A stretch of DNA of 62,428 bases from an uncultured Atopostipes sp. (GCA_910588235.1 CAJUOQ010000010.1:1-62428), one strand, 5' to 3'. Positions 25,361-34,635 are shown, counted from the first letter of the stretch. Notes: a model not told the origin generated them from the sequence alone. Made by a program: numbers and translations.

Positions 25361-26329
25361 ATGAAAAGAAGAGTCATCCTTGATACAGATACGGCTGGTG
25401 ATGATACAACAGCTATTTTAACGGCCATTCATTATTTTCACGTAGAAGGCATAACAATCGTCAGCGGAAATATTGATTTTAACCAACAAGTCGAAAATGC
25501 CTTATACACCGTTGAGCTTGCAGACCCAGAATACTATATCCCTGTCTATAAAGGGCACCAAGAACCTATCATGACCTTAGGTGGCGAAAAACATATTACG
25601 GAAGAAAGAATTTTTGCTACGGACGGTATGGGAAATTCTCATTTTCCCTCAGCCAAGCAAAGACCAGAAACTAAACATGCGGTTGATTTTATGATTGAGA
25701 CGATTAAACAAAATCCTGGTGAAATTGAGGTTATAGCGATTGGACCGCAGACGAATATTGCTATGGCGATTAAAAGAGATCCATCAATTGTGAATGATAT
25801 TAAGCATCTTTGGATAATGGGCGGAGTCAACCATGCTCCTGGTAATATTCAAGCCGTCGCCGAGTTTAATTTTTTTACAGATCCAGAAGCGGCAAAAATT
25901 GTATTACATTCTGGGATAGACATGACTATGATAACTTGGGATTTAAGTTTAAGAGATGGCGTCATGTACGAGAAAGATTTACAAGAAATTGCAGCCTTAA
26001 AGACAAAAGGCACTGACTTTTTCTTTGATGTGAATTTACATGTCAAAGCATTCGAAGCCGAGAAACGAAATACAGATGGTATTACTTCCCCTGATTCTTT
26101 AACAGTAGCTATCGCAGCGCATGAAAATTTACTGCTTAAAGCAAATACATATTATGTAGATATTGAGTTAACCAGTCCTTTAACACGCGGTTATAACATC
26201 GTAGATGTTGAAGGCGATCTACAACGACTACCAAATATTAGGGTTTGCGAAGAGGCCGATTCTGTAGGTTTTAAAGAAGTGTTGATAGATGTTCTAAGCT
26301 CAGTTAACGAACAAAAAGGAGAAAAATAA
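25361..26329 (+). CDS. Nucleoside hydrolase, second paralogue
   Basis: A 322-residue IU-type nucleoside hydrolase with the N-terminal calcium site DTDTAGDDTTAI, the central IMGGV and the late PDSLTVAIA in place of the more usual HDPLA, so the C-terminal metal/substrate site is altered. A TTG at 25355 is in frame, but AAAGGAGAGG is spaced for ATG 25361. A purine-nucleoside-type lipoprotein follows one base after its stop, pointing to nucleoside uptake followed by cleavage. PurBox sites upstream suggest control by PurR. Confidence 0.86.
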   Translation: MKRRVILDTDTAGDDTTAILTAIHYFHVEGITIVSGNIDFNQQVENALYTVELADPEYYIPVYKGHQEPIMTLGGEKHITEERIFATDGMGNSHFPSAKQRPETKHAVDFMIETIKQNPGEIEVIAIGPQTNIAMAIKRDPSIVNDIKHLWIMGGVNHAPGNIQAVAEFNFFTDPEAAKIVLHSGIDMTMITWDLSLRDGVMYEKDLQEIAALKTKGTDFFFDVNLHVKAFEAEKRNTDGITSPDSLTVAIAAHENLLLKANTYYVDIELTSPLTRGYNIVDVEGDLQRLPNIRVCEEADSVGFKEVLIDVLSSVNEQKGEK

Positions 26330-26330
26330 A

Positions 26331-27371
26331 ATGAACTTAAAAAGATTTATTTTAAGTACAATCGCTACTTCAAGTTTTCTTTTAGCCGGCTGTCAAGAGC
26401 AGAATGCAGGAGCAAGTACCGCTGATTCAGATGCTGACTCAGCGTTTAGAATCACGATGATCACAGACCAAAATGGCGTCGATGATCGTTCATTTAATCA
26501 AAGTGCTTGGGAAGGAATGCAAGATTGGGCAGCAAGCCATCATTTCCCCAAAGAGAGCATTCATTACTACCAATCGGGTGAAGAAAGTAATTATATTCCG
26601 AACCTTAACACGGCTCTCCAAGATGATTATGATCTTATCTATACTGTAGGTTATTCACTAGAAGAATCACTCGACACCATTGCACAGCAAAATCCTGACC
26701 AAAAATTTGGAATGTTAGATGGTAGCGTAGAACAACCGAATGTTGTTTCTATTTCTTTTGCAGATAATGAATCCGCATATTTAGCTGGAATCGCTGCAGC
26801 TATGACTTCAAAAACAGGAAAAATAGGTTTTGTAGGGGGTCAACAAACACCAAACATTTTAAAATTCCAAGCAGGCTTTGAAGCAGGGGCTAAAGATGCA
26901 GATCCTAATGTAGAAGTTGAGGGACAATTCACTGAGTCCTTCTCCGATGCTGGAATTGCCCAGCAAATTGCTAGTGCAATGTACACCAATAAAGTCGATG
27001 TGATCTTCCATGCAGCGGGAAATGCAGGAAATGGTGTAACTTCTGAAGCACGTAATCGTTTAGAAGCTGGAGCAACTGAAAACATCTGGGTCATTGGTGC
27101 CGACCGCGACCAAACAGCTGAGGGCGAGTGGGAAGGTGGCAATTTCATGTTGACTTCTACGTTAAAAGAATTAGGACGAGCGATCGAGAATGAAACCAAT
27201 GACACAATGAATGGTGACTTCCACGGAGGAGAACAAATCGTTAGTAACTTAGAAGATGGCGGAGTTGGTATTGTCGAAACCAATTTACCGGAAGTTATAA
27301 AAGAAGCGGTTCAAACGGCCAAAGAAAAAATTATCGCTGGTGAAATTGAAGTCCCTGAGACTCCTGAGTGA
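26331..27371 (+). CDS. BMP-family (PnrA/Med-like) nucleoside-binding lipoprotein
   Basis: A 346-residue lipoprotein with lipobox LLAGC near residues 17-21. The mature part has BMP family features: DRSFNQSAWEGMQ, GMLDGS, SFADNESAYLAGIAAA, GFVGG and VDVIFHAAGNAGNGV. BMP proteins bind purine nucleosides for ABC uptake in several Gram-positives. ATG 26331 overlaps closely with the end of the nucleoside hydrolase and follows AAAGGAG. No permease or ATPase follows, so it must use transporter parts encoded elsewhere or serve as a loose receptor. Confidence 0.87.
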   Translation: MNLKRFILSTIATSSFLLAGCQEQNAGASTADSDADSAFRITMITDQNGVDDRSFNQSAWEGMQDWAASHHFPKESIHYYQSGEESNYIPNLNTALQDDYDLIYTVGYSLEESLDTIAQQNPDQKFGMLDGSVEQPNVVSISFADNESAYLAGIAAAMTSKTGKIGFVGGQQTPNILKFQAGFEAGAKDADPNVEVEGQFTESFSDAGIAQQIASAMYTNKVDVIFHAAGNAGNGVTSEARNRLEAGATENIWVIGADRDQTAEGEWEGGNFMLTSTLKELGRAIENETNDTMNGDFHGGEQIVSNLEDGGVGIVETNLPEVIKEAVQTAKEKIIAGEIEVPETPE

Positions 27372-27407
27372 TCAACCATTTATCGAATGTATAAAAAACG
27401 AAATGAA

Positions 27408-27441
27408 AAACCAGTATTCCTTTTGAGAGGAGTACTGGTTT
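27408..27441. terminator. Bidirectional terminator between BMP lipoprotein and fabV
   Basis: AAACCAGTATTCC (27408-27420) pairs with GGAGTACTGGTTT (27429-27441). The minus strand has the better T-run, so it mainly serves fabV. Confidence 0.8.
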
Positions 27442-27494
27442 AATATTTATATTCTATTATCTTATTTTAAAAAATTATAAGTCCGAATGAACCT

Positions 27495-28691
27495 CTAGTA
27501 TTCCAAGACTTTTAAATCCTCTAAGGTCACATCTTCTTCTTCATAACCATCTACCTGGAACCCGCTTAAGTTTGCGTATTCTTTTATGAAGATATCATAG
27601 CCTGTTAAGTCAGAGTTAAAGTTCTCTGCATTGATTTTCTCAATTAATTTTTCCGTTTCTGCTTGGACTTCAGGATCCAATTCCCAACTGTCTGGACGAA
27701 GACGACCTTTTTCGTCATACTCTGGATGATCACCATACAACATGTCGCGATAAATGCGATCTTGATGCATAATAGGCGTTTCATGTATTCCTCTGTCTGC
27801 CATCACGCGATATAGTCCCATACAGTATACGGGGAAAAAGGGGATAACAGAACTTGCTTTTGTGGTCACAGCTGTTGCTACGACAATCGTTGCCTTTCCT
27901 TCAATATCCGTTAATAGCTTGTTAATTTCAGTGGCTTTCAGTTCGCAATCTGCCTTTGCTCGTCCCAGAGTACCGTCCCCATAGTAAGGTTTATTTAAAT
28001 CAGAGCCTAAGTAAGAATAATTAACGGTTTGAACACCTTCGGCCAGAACATCCGCTTCCTTTAAAGCTTTCATCCATAAGAGCCAGTCTTCTCCGCCCAT
28101 TACTTTTACGGTATCTGCAATTTCTTCTGCTGTAGCAGGCTCTAGAGTTTGTTCATAAAATTCTTGTTTTTGAATATTTACATTGGGTCCAACCACTTCT
28201 TGTCCAATTGATTTAATTACCGAATGAATACGCTCACCCGTATCGGGATCCATACGGACGCCTGAAGCTAAACTATAAACGACTAGATCGATCTTGCCTC
28301 CAAACTCATTGTTAATGTAATCAATGACTTCTTGTTTGGTTTCGTGACTAAAAGCATCTTGAACAAAATTCTTGGCTATTAACCCTTCTTTTTCAGCTGC
28401 TTGCTTGAAATAAATATTGTTATACCAGCCAGCTGTTCCTAAATTTCTTTCCGATTTTGGACCTTTTTCAAAAGAAATTCCGACTGTATCTGCTCCCGCA
28501 CCGAAAGCTAAACTGATTCGAGTGGCTAAGCCATAGCTTGATGAAGCGCCGATAATTAAAACTTTCTTAGGACCATCGTAGCTCCCTTGTTCTTTGACAT
28601 AGTTTATTTGATTCTGTACTTCTTGCTTACAACCAATGGGGTTCACACCGAGTGAAACGTTTCCCCGCATTTTATGTTCGAATTTGATAAT
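27495..28691 (-). CDS. fabV: Enoyl-ACP/trans-2-enoyl-CoA reductase, FabV/TER family
   Basis: It reduces enoyl thioesters with NAD(P)H in fatty-acid synthesis or anaerobic chain reduction. Family features are GASSSYGLATRIS for the nucleotide, YSLASGVR, and the long active-site Y-(8)-K motif, here YSYLGSDLNKPYYGDGTLGRAK. The open frame extends to a GTG at 28703, but that codon lies inside the ribosome site GTGGAGG. Family proteins begin MIIKP-like, which here reads IIKFEHKMRG, so initiation at ATT (28691) or ATC (28688) is more likely. The first ATG, at 28670, would lose conserved residues and is 26 bases from the site. It is monocistronic. Confidence 0.88.
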   Translation of the reverse strand: MIKFEHKMRGNVSLGVNPIGCKQEVQNQINYVKEQGSYDGPKKVLIIGASSSYGLATRISLAFGAGADTVGISFEKGPKSERNLGTAGWYNNIYFKQAAEKEGLIAKNFVQDAFSHETKQEVIDYINNEFGGKIDLVVYSLASGVRMDPDTGERIHSVIKSIGQEVVGPNVNIQKQEFYEQTLEPATAEEIADTVKVMGGEDWLLWMKALKEADVLAEGVQTVNYSYLGSDLNKPYYGDGTLGRAKADCELKATEINKLLTDIEGKATIVVATAVTTKASSVIPFFPVYCMGLYRVMADRGIHETPIMHQDRIYRDMLYGDHPEYDEKGRLRPDSWELDPEVQAETEKLIEKINAENFNSDLTGYDIFIKEYANLSGFQVDGYEEEDVTLEDLKVLEY

Positions 28692-28703
28692 AACTACCTC
28701 CAC

Positions 28704-28717
28704 TTACTATTTAGTAA
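28704..28717. promoter_or_regulatory. Candidate operator overlapping the fabV leader
   Basis: TTACTATTTAGTAA is an inverted repeat (6-bp arms, 2-base centre) immediately before the fabV ribosome site. It may bind a repressor; which one is unknown. Confidence 0.4.
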
Positions 28718-28840
28718 TACTAGAATAACAGAAAACTTCCCACAGAGATAACGAATTCTACTAAGTTGTTCATACGTAAATTATATAAAATGAAAATCTT
28801 TTTAAATGCTATCCAATTATTCGAATGTTTCACTCTCAAT

Positions 28841-28870
28841 TTGACTTTAGATAAGAAACAAGGTTATAAT
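28841..28870 (+). promoter_or_regulatory. Promoter of the isocitrate dehydrogenase-citrate transporter operon
   Basis: TTGACT (28841-28846) and TATAAT (28865-28870) are 18 bases apart, 91 bases before the first gene. Confidence 0.72.
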
Positions 28871-28961
28871 TTCTTTTGGTTGTATTTAATCTGAGAGATA
28901 TTTTTATGAAATGTAAAGAATAGTACCACTATAACTTACGATCAAAGAAAGGGGCATTACG

Positions 28962-29975
28962 ATGAAAGTTACGATGATTCCTGGGGATGGAATAGGGCAA
29001 GAAATAGCGAAAAGTACGATGGAGGTTATCGACGCTTCAGGTGCGACCATTGAATGGGAGGTCGTTGAAGCTGGAGAAGCTGTCTATAATAAAACAGGAC
29101 AATTGATTCCTGATGAAGTATTTAACAGCTTAGAAACAAATAAAGTTGGTATTAAAGGACCAATGACCACACCGATTGGTAAAGGCTTCCGCAGTGCGAA
29201 CGTTGCCTTACGTAAGAAATATGATTTGTTTGCAAATATTCGTCCCGTTCAATCACTTGGGGCAATCAAGTCTAAATTTGGACCTTTAGACCTTGTCTTA
29301 TTTCGAGAAAATACGGAAGATTTATATGCAGGCGTAGAGGAAAAAATATCAGACGATGAAATGCATAGCATTAAAATCATCACCCGTCATGGGTCTGAAC
29401 GTATCATCAGAAAAGCATTTGACTATGCTGAAAAAAATAATCGTGAACATGTGACAGTCGTTACGAAAGCAAACATTATGAAGTTAACGGACGGCATGTT
29501 TTTGGATATTGCGCGAGAAATTGCTAAGGAGTATCCAACGATTCCGCTGAAAGAAGTTCTAGTCGATAATATGGCGATGCAGCTTGTTATGGATCCGGCG
29601 CAGTTTGATGTCATTGTAACCCAGAACTTATATGGCGATATTTTATCGGATTTAATGGCCGGTTTAGTCGGAGGTATTGGTATTATACCGGGTGCCAATA
29701 TAGGAAATGACTTAGCTATATTTGAAGCTGTTCATGGCTCAGCACCTGATATAGCAGGAAAAGGGCTCGCCAATCCCACTGCATTGATTTTGAGCGGCTG
29801 TATGATGCTTGATTATATTAATGAAGGAGAAGCGGCAGAACTTATACGAACAGCTCTGGATGAAGTATTGAGTCATCCTGACAATTTTACGAGCGATTTA
29901 GGCGGAAAGACTTCGCTTCCTGAATTTACTACGATTTTAATTGAACAAATAAAAAAATTAAAAGGTAGGTTTTAA
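28962..29975 (+). CDS. Isocitrate/isopropylmalate dehydrogenase family protein (NAD-IDH-like)
   Basis: A 337-residue beta-decarboxylating dehydrogenase. Motifs: IPGDGIGQEI at the N-terminus, GKGFRSANVALRKKYDLFANIRP (SxNxxLR substrate loop as in NAD-dependent isocitrate dehydrogenase), RENTEDLYAGVE, the catalytic KANIMK and the metal site DILSDLMAGLVGG. The substrate loop favours isocitrate or homoisocitrate over isopropylmalate. The partner gene 48 bases downstream is a citrate transporter, which supports a citrate-to-2-oxoglutarate role, but no aconitase is present in the window. AAAGGGGC precedes ATG 28962. Confidence 0.86.
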   Translation: MKVTMIPGDGIGQEIAKSTMEVIDASGATIEWEVVEAGEAVYNKTGQLIPDEVFNSLETNKVGIKGPMTTPIGKGFRSANVALRKKYDLFANIRPVQSLGAIKSKFGPLDLVLFRENTEDLYAGVEEKISDDEMHSIKIITRHGSERIIRKAFDYAEKNNREHVTVVTKANIMKLTDGMFLDIAREIAKEYPTIPLKEVLVDNMAMQLVMDPAQFDVIVTQNLYGDILSDLMAGLVGGIGIIPGANIGNDLAIFEAVHGSAPDIAGKGLANPTALILSGCMMLDYINEGEAAELIRTALDEVLSHPDNFTSDLGGKTSLPEFTTILIEQIKKLKGRF

Positions 29976-30023
29976 TACACGAAGAATAGAATAAAGAAAT
30001 TTTGATAAAAAGGAGAATGGCTG

Positions 30024-31400
30024 ATGTTAGCATTTATAGGTTTTTTAATGGTGATCGCCACGATTTACTTACTATTAAAAGGAAAAAGCAATCCCATTAC
30101 GGTTATGATTATTGTACCAGTGATTGCAGCATTGATCGTAGGCACAAATTTTGAAGAATTAGGAGAATATGTAGGTGCCGGTATTGAAACGGTGATGAGC
30201 AATGCCGTATTATTCATTTTCTCTATTATTTTCTTTGGGGTGATGCAAGATCTAGGTGTTTTTGATCCTATGGTCAATTGGTTAACCGAAAGAGCAGGGA
30301 CGAATATTGTTGCGGTCACAGTCGTCACAGCAATTATTGGAATAGTTGCTCACCTCGATGGAGCCACAGCAACGACTGTTCTGATTACTATTCCAGCGAT
30401 GTACCCCATTTATAAAGCTCTTGGCATTAAAACAGAGGTATTGTTATGTCTAACTACTGCAAGTATGGGGGTCATGAATTTACTTCCATGGGGAGGACCT
30501 GTAGCTAGAGTATCAGCCGTATTAGGTCTCGATGCCAATGATTTATGGCTGACTTTAATTCCTCTCCAAATATTTGGGGTTATTGTTATTCTTAGTTTAG
30601 CTGTTTGGTTAGGCTTAAAAGAGAAAAGACGGATGGGAACAATCATGTTAAATCCGTCTGTCACTACTTCTACTAACGAGGTTAGAAAAGGTAAAACAAC
30701 TAGTGAAGGAGAGGACCTTACAAATAATCAATTGTCTGAAACCTCAGCAACTGTATCAGAGAACGAAATGAATAGTAAACATAAAAAAACTCGCTTGTTT
30801 AATACGATTTGGACAGTGCTTGTGGTTGGATTCTTAATTTGGAATAAATTACCGGCTTACTTAGTGTTTATGATCGGGTTAAGTGTTACATTTATTATCA
30901 ACTTTCCTTCAACGAAAGAACAAAATGATGTGTTCAAAAAACATGCAGGAGCGGCTTTAACCATTTCCGCCACAATGTTAGCTGCTGGAGTTATGGTAGG
31001 TATCATGGATGGAACAGGTATGATTGAGGAAATGGCTCGTGTATTAACAAGTATCATTCCAGATGTGCTTGGTAGATTTACGCATGTGATTTTTGGGATA
31101 TTTGCGCTGCCGATGGGGTTAATGGTTAGTACGGATGCTTACTTTTTCGGCTTTATGCCACCTATCTTAGAAGTTGGCGCTCAATTTGGTGTTGGTCCAA
31201 TGAATACAGCTTTAGCGATGTTAGTCGGTAAAAACTTATCTTTAATGATTAGTCCACTGGTACCTGCAACCTTTTTAGCATTAGGTTTAGTCGATGATGT
31301 AGACTACCAATCTCATTTAAAATTTAGCATGAAATATGTTTGGTTAGCGAGTCTCCTCATGTTACTCTTTGCCTTTTTAGTTGGGATTATCCAGTTCTAA
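30024..31400 (+). CDS. CitMHS-family citrate/cation symporter
   Basis: A 458-residue transporter with about 12 membrane segments. The N-terminal MLAFIGFLMVIATIYLLLKG, the loop ATATTVLITIPAMYPIY and the late GKNLSLMISPLVPATFL match CitM/CitH carriers, which import citrate complexed with a divalent metal together with H+. A hydrophilic linker of about 60 residues (about 205-265, rich in Ser, Thr, Asn and Glu) splits the protein into two membrane halves. Operon with the dehydrogenase upstream; AAGGAGAATGG precedes ATG 30024. Confidence 0.86.
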   Translation: MLAFIGFLMVIATIYLLLKGKSNPITVMIIVPVIAALIVGTNFEELGEYVGAGIETVMSNAVLFIFSIIFFGVMQDLGVFDPMVNWLTERAGTNIVAVTVVTAIIGIVAHLDGATATTVLITIPAMYPIYKALGIKTEVLLCLTTASMGVMNLLPWGGPVARVSAVLGLDANDLWLTLIPLQIFGVIVILSLAVWLGLKEKRRMGTIMLNPSVTTSTNEVRKGKTTSEGEDLTNNQLSETSATVSENEMNSKHKKTRLFNTIWTVLVVGFLIWNKLPAYLVFMIGLSVTFIINFPSTKEQNDVFKKHAGAALTISATMLAAGVMVGIMDGTGMIEEMARVLTSIIPDVLGRFTHVIFGIFALPMGLMVSTDAYFFGFMPPILEVGAQFGVGPMNTALAMLVGKNLSLMISPLVPATFLALGLVDDVDYQSHLKFSMKYVWLASLLMLLFAFLVGIIQF

Positions 31401-31470
31401 GATAAATAGTCAGCAAAATATTACTTTCCTTATACATAGTAATATTGTTTAAAATTAAATAGAATAATAG

Positions 31471-31534
31471 AAAAGACGTCGTGAATATTCACTCAATCCT
31501 TTACAGGAGCTATGAATAATACGGCGTCTATTTT
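31471..31534 (+). terminator. Terminator of the citrate operon
   Basis: AGACGTCGT pairs with ACGGCGTCT (31521-31529), with an inner GTGAATATTCAC palindrome and then TTTTAT. Confidence 0.7.
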
Positions 31535-31587
31535 ATATAGAGAATGTTTGCTATAATTGGTCAATCTTATTTATTAACTGTTTTTTA

Positions 31588-31617
31588 TTGTAAGGTATCG
31601 TAATTACGTGATATAAT
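31588..31617 (+). promoter_or_regulatory. mazEF promoter with internal palindromic operator
   Basis: TTGTAA (31588-31593) and TATAAT (31612-31617) are 18 bases apart. The spacer contains the perfect palindrome CGTAATTACG (31599-31608), a likely MazE site. Confidence 0.6.
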
Positions 31618-31637
31618 CTAACTAAGGAGGGGTTATT

Positions 31638-31868
31638 ATGTCAACAGTTAAAGCTAGAAAACAAGGCAATTCAATCATGGTCACTATTCCAAGTGCTCTA
31701 GGTATTGAAGCTGGGGAAGAGTTTTTTGTCATTAAAAAAGATAATGGAGCAGTATCTCTTATTCCTAAAGTTACAAATCCATTTGAAAAGGCAAAAGATG
31801 GCGAATTTTATACCCCCGAAGAAAACATTGAATATATTCCAAGAGGGAACGAGTTAGATGACTTATAA
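31638..31868 (+). CDS. mazE: MazE-type antitoxin (AbrB fold)
   Basis: A 76-residue protein: the N-terminal AbrB/MazE DNA-binding domain (KARKQGNSIMVTIPSALGI) is followed by an acidic tail, residues 45-76, that should bind the toxin. The strong AAGGAGGGG site precedes ATG 31638. It overlaps the toxin gene by 11 bases. A palindrome in the promoter spacer suggests autorepression by the complex. Confidence 0.88.
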   Translation: MSTVKARKQGNSIMVTIPSALGIEAGEEFFVIKKDNGAVSLIPKVTNPFEKAKDGEFYTPEENIEYIPRGNELDDL

Positions 31869-32226
31869 TCCTAAGCAAAGAGACATCATCATCATAGATT
31901 TCGATCCTTCAAAAGGATATGAAATAAATAAACGGCGCCCGGCGCTTGTTATGAGCAGTGATGACTATAACCGTTCAACAAATTTAGTGATCGTTTGCCC
32001 TATAACGTCCACTAAAAAAGAGCGTCCATTCTTTATACCGATTACCTCGGACAACTTACGCGGGTCAAATACAAGTAAAGTAAATACGAATCAAGTATTT
32101 TCTCTTGATTACACTAAGAGGGGTAAACGAAATATAAAATATATCGATACACTTGAAGAAGAAAAGTTTTATGAAATTGTTCAGATGTTTATGCACAATT
32201 TTTCTTTCAAAATATTCGAGAAATAA
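31858..32226 (+). CDS. mazF: MazF-type endoribonuclease toxin
   Basis: A 122-residue PemK/MazF-fold toxin that cleaves single-stranded mRNA at short sequences. It begins with QRDIIIIDFDPSKGYEINKRRPALVMS, where the GxEINKRRPALV segment is the family's strand 1-2 with the conserved Arg. CPITST and the later TNQVFSLDY also match. ATG 31858 lies within the antitoxin gene, behind AAGAGGGAACG. Full length, so likely active. The cleavage site cannot be predicted. Confidence 0.9.
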   Translation: MTYNPKQRDIIIIDFDPSKGYEINKRRPALVMSSDDYNRSTNLVIVCPITSTKKERPFFIPITSDNLRGSNTSKVNTNQVFSLDYTKRGKRNIKYIDTLEEEKFYEIVQMFMHNFSFKIFEK

Positions 32227-32232
32227 AACATC

Positions 32233-32277
32233 AAATAGAGGTTGTGCTTTATGCTTTATGCATAATCTCTATTTTTT
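32233..32277 (+). terminator. Terminator of mazEF
   Basis: AAATAGAGGTTGTGC (32233-32247) pairs with GCATAATCTCTATTT (32260-32274, two G-U pairs), then T-run. Confidence 0.75.
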
Positions 32278-32416
32278 TACTCAAAGTATAATGTATAAAA
32301 AATATTGGGGATGATTTATCAAATTTGAACGTCTTAGAATATTAGAAGCGCATTTCAATTCTACAAGCTTTAGTAGTGTATCAACATCATTATGACGATT
32401 TGCCGATATAAACAGT

Positions 32417-32530
32417 ATGTCTAATATCGAAGATTTAACTGACTTAGAAATGATTGATTTGGATTCTCAAGTCTTATTTAGCTCTGAAAGAATACTATTA
32501 AATCCATACGATTACATTGAAAGTGAATAA
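32417..32530 (+). pseudogene. Possible gene remnant between mazEF and the CorC-like gene
   Basis: A short open frame of 37 codons, rich in Asp/Glu (DLTDLEMIDLDSQVLF), has no ribosome site. Another protein-like frame (ERLRILEAHFNSTSF) ends in a stop just upstream at about 32393. The two together look like the decayed end of a gene of unknown family. Apart from a terminator, the rest of 32227-32705 shows nothing else. Confidence 0.3.
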
Positions 32531-32705
32531 CGTTTTTCAAGATAGAGAAGGGTGGCTTGATAAAGAAATAACTCTTAAATTACGATAATAAAAGTCTTCG
32601 TTTCCCATATATCAGAACTATTTTATTGTCGTTACCTAGGATTTTTCTTTATAATATGAATGATTAACTGATTGATTTTTAAATATATTAAAGAAGGAGT
32701 CCATT

Positions 32706-34007
32706 ATGCTAGCACCTATTCTCTTGCTGATTACCTTTACTTTGTTAAATGGATTTTTTTCAGGTTCAGAAATGGCTTTTATTACTGTAGATGAAAATAA
32801 ATTAAAGAAAGAAGCGGACGCAGGGAACCGTACGGCTAAATTAGCGTTGAACTTGTATCACAATCAGGATAGAGTCCTTGCTGTTGTACAAGTGGCTATT
32901 ACGTTAATTGGAACGTTAAATGCTTCCTTTGCGACGAGTGGCTTGTCTCAGTTTTTGTCTCCTTACATTGGTGAGCAAGGAGCCTCCCTTGTGATCTCTT
33001 TAATGGTGACGATTCTAACGCTCATTTTTGGAGAATTATTACCAAAATCGATTGGTCAAGCTATTCCAGAAAAATATTCTACCTTTTCATCTCGTGTTTT
33101 AAATCTCATTTATACGATATTCAAACCCGTTGTATGGTTCTTAACCAAGGCACTTTCTTTTTTCCAATCTTTATTACCTATTGATTTTTCTAATCAAGAT
33201 GACAAACTGACTTTTTCTAACATTCGAGAAATTGTTATTCGTGGGGGAGAAGAGGGAGCTCTTGAAGAAGAAGAAGTGGGGATGATGCAAGGGGTGCTAA
33301 AACTTAACCGTAAAATGGTTCGCGAAGTGATGGTCCCACGTAATCAAACGTTCATGATTGATATCGATAAGGATCAAAAGACAAACCATGATTTAATTGT
33401 CAATACCACTTATTCTAGAATTCCTGTTTATCAAGAAGATAGAGATCATGTTTTAGGGATTGTTTTAGTTAAAGACTATTTACGAGCAAGTACGTTGGCT
33501 AATAGTTATGAAGAAGTTGATCTAAAAGATTTAGCATATGATCCTTTAAATGTTCCAGAAACTTTGTTGCTAGATGATTTATTTGCACAAATCCAACAAA
33601 CAAGTAACCACATAGCCATTGTGAAAGATGAGTATGGACAGACGACGGGGCTGGTTACCTTAGAAGATGTCATTGAAGAAATTGTTGGAGAAATCTATGA
33701 TGAATATGATCTTGTAAAACATGATCCAATGATTGAAAAATTAGAAGAAAAAACATGGATAATAGATGGTTTAATGAATATTAATGATTTTAATGAAACG
33801 TTTGGTACTATTATTACGAGTACTGAAGTAGATACCATCGGCGGATATTTTACTTTTAAAACGGAAATTGTTCCTAGTCAGGAAATGATCGGTACTCATT
33901 TAGAAATTGAAGGTTATAATTTAGAATTAATAGAAGTGAATGAAATATCTGTTACTAAATTGAAAGTCACTAAAATGGAAGAAGTTTCAAATAGTGAGCA
34001 GGATTGA
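32706..34007 (+). CDS. CNNM/CBS/CorC-domain membrane protein (hemolysin family)
   Basis: A 433-residue protein with a DUF21/CNNM membrane domain (residues 1-190, four hydrophobic segments with GSEMAF and GELLPKSIGQAIP), two CBS domains (about 210-330, with MVPRNQTFMID and DEYGQTTGLVTLEDVIEEIVGEI) and a CorC_HlyC domain at the end (about 345-425). Relatives export or regulate Mg2+/Co2+; the hemolysin name is historical. ATG 32706 follows AAGAAGGAG. The domain order is complete. Confidence 0.92.
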   Translation: MLAPILLLITFTLLNGFFSGSEMAFITVDENKLKKEADAGNRTAKLALNLYHNQDRVLAVVQVAITLIGTLNASFATSGLSQFLSPYIGEQGASLVISLMVTILTLIFGELLPKSIGQAIPEKYSTFSSRVLNLIYTIFKPVVWFLTKALSFFQSLLPIDFSNQDDKLTFSNIREIVIRGGEEGALEEEEVGMMQGVLKLNRKMVREVMVPRNQTFMIDIDKDQKTNHDLIVNTTYSRIPVYQEDRDHVLGIVLVKDYLRASTLANSYEEVDLKDLAYDPLNVPETLLLDDLFAQIQQTSNHIAIVKDEYGQTTGLVTLEDVIEEIVGEIYDEYDLVKHDPMIEKLEEKTWIIDGLMNINDFNETFGTIITSTEVDTIGGYFTFKTEIVPSQEMIGTHLEIEGYNLELIEVNEISVTKLKVTKMEEVSNSEQD

Positions 34008-34113
34008 TTATAAAGGAAGGAATGCTTCGGGCGAAGATGGGATTTAAAAACAAGTTTAAATAAATGAACAAACGCAATCATTCGTGATAAAATGCTCGTA
34101 AGGAGTGATAGAA

Positions 34114-34617
34114 ATGACAGCGATGGAAGTTGATTTATTGGACCGTGTTCAAGAACGGTTAGAAGAAACGTTGGACAAAATGACGGTAGAAGAAGCCAAT
34201 AAAATGCCACATCCTTTACTTAAATCAGTCACTTGGCTCTTTTGGCATACAGCTCGTGAACTTGATATGCAAATTTCTGATCTAAAAGAGGAAGAATCTA
34301 TGTATAAAAGGGACGGGTGGAATGACCGTTTTGATTTGCCACTTCCAGATGATACGCCCGAATACAAACATACACCAGAAGAAGCTCGACAAGTAACGGT
34401 TACTGATAAAGCTCTCTTAAGTGATTATTTAGAGGCTAGTATCAAATTAGCAAAAGATTATCTAAAGAACTTAAATGAAGATACATTAGATGAAATTGTG
34501 GATGAAAATTGGACTCCACCAGTCACTCATCAAGCACGTCTTATTTCCATTATTGATGATGCTGTTATGCATTCAGGACAGGCTGTTTACACACGTCGCT
34601 TGGTGATTGATGAATAA
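34114..34617 (+). CDS. DinB-family protein
   Basis: A 167-residue four-helix-bundle protein of the DinB/YfiT superfamily. Candidate metal-binding His residues sit in WLFWHTARELD, the central TPPVTHQARL and DDAVMHSGQAVYTRR, the usual three-His arrangement. Relatives include bacillithiol- or mycothiol-dependent transferases, but the reaction is unknown here. GTG 34105 overlaps the ribosome site AAGGAGTG; ATG 34114, 8 bases downstream, is the start. A hairpin follows at 34636. Confidence 0.85.
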   Translation: MTAMEVDLLDRVQERLEETLDKMTVEEANKMPHPLLKSVTWLFWHTARELDMQISDLKEEESMYKRDGWNDRFDLPLPDDTPEYKHTPEEARQVTVTDKALLSDYLEASIKLAKDYLKNLNEDTLDEIVDENWTPPVTHQARLISIIDDAVMHSGQAVYTRRLVIDE

Positions 34618-34635
34618 ATATAAAAAATGCTATTA

